From positions 928 through 7,542 of the forward strand of contig DGHE01000069.1 of assembly GCA_002392525.1 (NCBI GenBank): a stretch of 6,615 nucleotides of DNA, written 5' to 3'. Each line of letters opens with the position of its first letter. Positions within the stretch are counted from its first letter, which is position 1. Under the pieces are notes generated by a model. That model was not told where the DNA came from. It did not search any database and was given only the letters and a program-made list of their open reading frames with translations. The position numbers were made by a program, and so were the translations under genes. The DNA is from Bacteroidales bacterium UBA3856. GTDB taxonomy: Bacteria; Bacteroidota; Bacteroidia; Bacteroidales; UBA932. Of the stretch, positions 4,500 to 6,615 are shown piece after piece.

Positions 4500-6615
4500 T
4501 CAAAGCTCTGGCGGTGTGCCAGCAGCGGGTGCTTGGCGAAGACACGCGCGCCCACCATGTAGGCACCGGTCTTCTCCGGCAGCACATCTACCGAATACTT
4601 GGCTACACCATCCTGGAAGGATTCCACCTTGAAGTCCTGCACCTCAACAATGTGCAGCTTCCCGTGAGCATCCTGCTGCGAGAATACAACCTCCAGACCC
4701 ACCTCATCCGGGGTGAGCGAACCCAGCGAGAGTTCCATCTCGGCATGGTACGGCGTATCCAGGCTGAGGTCGTAGTTGGTCACGGGCTCCGTGCGGGAAA
4801 GCTGGCGCACATTCTCCCACTCGCGGCGTACGCGGTTCTTCCAGGCAGCCAGTTCGCGGGCCTTAGCGAAGTCATCGGCCTTCACGGCATCGGCCCCCTT
4901 GGCCTGCGGTACGTAATACTGATTGATGTAGTCTGTGAGCATGCGGTTGGTGGTAAAGTCGCAGGCTACCTTGGCAATGGTATTCTTGATGTATCCCACC
5001 CACTCGCGGCTTCGGCCGGTGGTGCGGTCTACGTTGTAATAGGCAGGAGCAATGTCGTTCTCCAGGATCTGGTAGATGGTAGCGGCATCCAGCTCGTTCT
5101 GGAAGTTGTTGTCCTCGTAGGCCTGCTCGATGGGCAGGGCCCAGCCGGCACCTTCCTTATAGCCTTCCACCCACCATCCGTCCAGCACGGAGAAGTGCAT
5201 GGTACCGTTCATCGCAGCCTTCTCTCCGGAAGTACCCGAAGCCTCCAGCGGACGCGTGGGGTTGTTCATCCACACATCCACGCCCTGGACCATGCGCTTG
5301 GCCAGCGTGATGTCGTATCCGGGCACGAACACGATCTTGCCGATGAAACGGGGATCCTTGGAAATATCCACAATCTGCTTGATGAGGTCCTGACCGGCCT
5401 TGTCGGCAGGGTGAGCCTTACCAGCAAAGAGGAACTGGACGGGCTGGGCGGGATTGTTCACGATCTTGTCCAGATGGTCCAGGTCACGGAACAGCAGCGT
5501 AGCACGCTTGTAAGTAGCGAAGCGACGGGCAAAGCCGATGGTAAGGACGTCGTCCCGGAGATTTTCCAGGATGGTAACGATCTCCGTGGGACTGTAATGG
5601 TTGCTGATGGTCTTGTCCTGCAGGCGTTCGCGTACGAAGAACATGAGCTTGGCCTTGAGGCCTTTCTTGATATACCAGACTTCTTCATCGGAGACATTGT
5701 AAATACCCTCGAAGCAGGACTTATCATAGTGGTGCGTGGCGAACTCGGAGCCAAACACCCTCTCATGCACAGGCTTCCACTCCTTGGCGCACCACGTGGG
5801 ATAGTGTACGCCGTTGGTCACATAGCTCACGAACAGTTCTTCGGGCAGATAGCCGGGATACATATGGGCGAAGATATCCTGCGACACCTTCCCGTGCAGC
5901 ATGGACACGCCGTTCACGTTCTGCGAGATATTGGCGGCGAGGTTACTCATGGAGAACTTCTCGTGCTCGTCCAGCGGGTTGTCCTTTCCCAGGGACATGA
6001 GGGTTTCCCAGTCCACCTTGAGACGGCCCGGATAGTGGCCGATATACTGACGCAGCATGCCCTCGTCAAAGGCGTCATGGCCGGCAGGAACCGGCGTATG
6101 GGTGGTGAACAGGGAGCTGGCGCGAACCACTTCCAGGGCCTCAGTGAAGTCCAGATTGTCATGTTCAATGTACTCGCGAAGGCGCTCCAGACCGGTAAAG
6201 GCAGCGTGGCCCTCGTTGCAGTGGTATACCTGCGGATCCAGGCCCAGTTTGCGCAGCAGGCGGATACCGCCCACACCCAGCAGGAGTTCCTGCTTGAGGC
6301 GGTTCTCCCAGCTGCCGCCGTAGAGGTGATAGGTAACCTCACGGTCTTCGGGAAGGTTGGCCTCGTAGTCTGCATCCATCAGAATCAGATCCGTACGGCC
6401 CACTTCCACCTTCCACAGGCGGGCGGTGATGTTACGGCCCGGGAAAGCCACGGAGGTGGTGACCCAGTTGCCATCCTTGTCCAGCACGGGCACGGCAGGA
6501 ATCTTGGTGAAATCCTGGGCGTCGTAACCGGCCACCTGGTACCCCTGGGCGCTGAGCACCTGGTTGAAGTAACCGTAGCGGTACAGAAGACCCACGGCCA
6601 CCAGGTTGGTGTTCA
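4481..6615 (-). CDS. glgP: Alpha-glucan (glycogen/maltodextrin) phosphorylase, N-terminus beyond the window
   Basis: This GT35 enzyme releases glucose-1-phosphate from alpha-1,4-glucans with phosphate, using pyridoxal phosphate. Residues are counted from codon 6601: 'VGLLYRYGYF' (3-12), 'YHCNEGHAAF' (126-135), 'TTHTPVPAGHDAF' (166-178), 'VSMLHGKVSQDIF' (232-244), 'VTNGVHYPTW' (261-270), 'RRFATYKRATLLF' (359-371), 'LFAGKAHPADK' (391-401) and 'NPTRPLEASGTSGEKAAMNG' (447-466). Lys461 is the likely PLP lysine. About 100 C-terminal residues resemble the beta-rich tail of the roughly 850-residue alpha-glucan phosphorylase subfamily. The frame stays open upstream ('NTNL' before codon 6601), so the GTG at 6601 is not the start and about 140 residues are missing. 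The stop TAA at 4483-4481 lies inside ribF. The gene links glycogen use to the same transcript as flavin cofactor synthesis; I see no functional reason for the pairing. Confidence 0.96.
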   Translation of the reverse strand, partial: NTNLVAVGLLYRYGYFNQVLSAQGYQVAGYDAQDFTKIPAVPVLDKDGNWVTTSVAFPGRNITARLWKVEVGRTDLILMDADYEANLPEDREVTYHLYGGSWENRLKQELLLGVGGIRLLRKLGLDPQVYHCNEGHAAFTGLERLREYIEHDNLDFTEALEVVRASSLFTTHTPVPAGHDAFDEGMLRQYIGHYPGRLKVDWETLMSLGKDNPLDEHEKFSMSNLAANISQNVNGVSMLHGKVSQDIFAHMYPGYLPEELFVSYVTNGVHYPTWCAKEWKPVHERVFGSEFATHHYDKSCFEGIYNVSDEEVWYIKKGLKAKLMFFVRERLQDKTISNHYSPTEIVTILENLRDDVLTIGFARRFATYKRATLLFRDLDHLDKIVNNPAQPVQFLFAGKAHPADKAGQDLIKQIVDISKDPRFIGKIVFVPGYDITLAKRMVQGVDVWMNNPTRPLEASGTSGEKAAMNGTMHFSVLDGWWVEGYKEGAGWALPIEQAYEDNNFQNELDAATIYQILENDIAPAYYNVDRTTGRSREWVGYIKNTIAKVACDFTTNRMLTDYINQYYVPQAKGADAVKADDFAKARELAAWKNRVRREWENVRQLSRTEPVTNYDLSLDTPYHAEMELSLGSLTPDEVGLEVVFSQQDAHGKLHIVEVQDFKVESFQDGVAKYSVDVLPEKTGAYMVGARVFAKHPLLAHRQSFECVKWL

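Noticed and set aside
4481..4560. FMN riboswitch ahead of ribF
   Set aside because: The ribF start is inside the phosphorylase coding region and no leader exists for such a structure.
5199..6375. Other open frames over the phosphorylase gene
   Set aside because: They are out-of-frame shadows of a gene whose conserved motifs run without interruption.

Overview
The window looks like a chromosomal segment of a member of Bacteroidota, probably Bacteroidales. Two upstream regions carry the TAnnTTTG-type -7 element of that phylum, ribosome binding sites are weak or absent, and the alpha-glucan phosphorylase and RibF sequences are of a type common there. I cannot name a genus. All credible genes are on the minus strand, so transcription runs from right to left.

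Right part (3570-6615): two housekeeping genes. An alpha-glucan (glycogen/maltodextrin) phosphorylase, cut by the right edge, overlaps by 19 nt a bifunctional riboflavin kinase/FAD synthetase gene, ribF. ribF carries an in-frame insertion of about 60 bp, a short dispersed repeat that reads 'HSERSEES' in protein, just before its conserved ISSTxIR motif.

Middle part (about 1200-3562): a compact mobile module downstream of ribF. Its core is a two-gene operon: a 143-residue protein I do not recognise, then, after 2 nt, a REP-associated tyrosine transposase (RAYT, Y1/HUH) with HGH, a candidate catalytic Tyr128 and a C-terminal helix-turn-helix. The operon has a good Bacteroidota-type promoter with a hairpin at the predicted 5' end of its transcript. 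On both sides lie repeats sharing the core GTCGCAGGTC (or its complement GACCTGCGAC), mostly at 22-bp spacing. At the centre of each flank is a 117-bp element, 1264-1380 on the plus strand and 3234-3350 on the minus strand. The two are inverted copies with 97 of 117 identical positions and no gap. Each has a tandem array outside it and another inside it, so the module is mirror-symmetric. This is the most interesting thing in the window: a RAYT, an unknown partner gene and a probable REP-like substrate family in one unit.

Left part (1-1154): a leftover internal piece of an AGCS-family sodium:alanine/glycine symporter gene, directly behind a near-consensus promoter box. It is followed 30 nt later by an AT-rich ankyrin-repeat gene that runs off the left edge. 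This looks like a decayed or rearranged locus into which foreign DNA has come. The ankyrin gene may now use the old symporter promoter.
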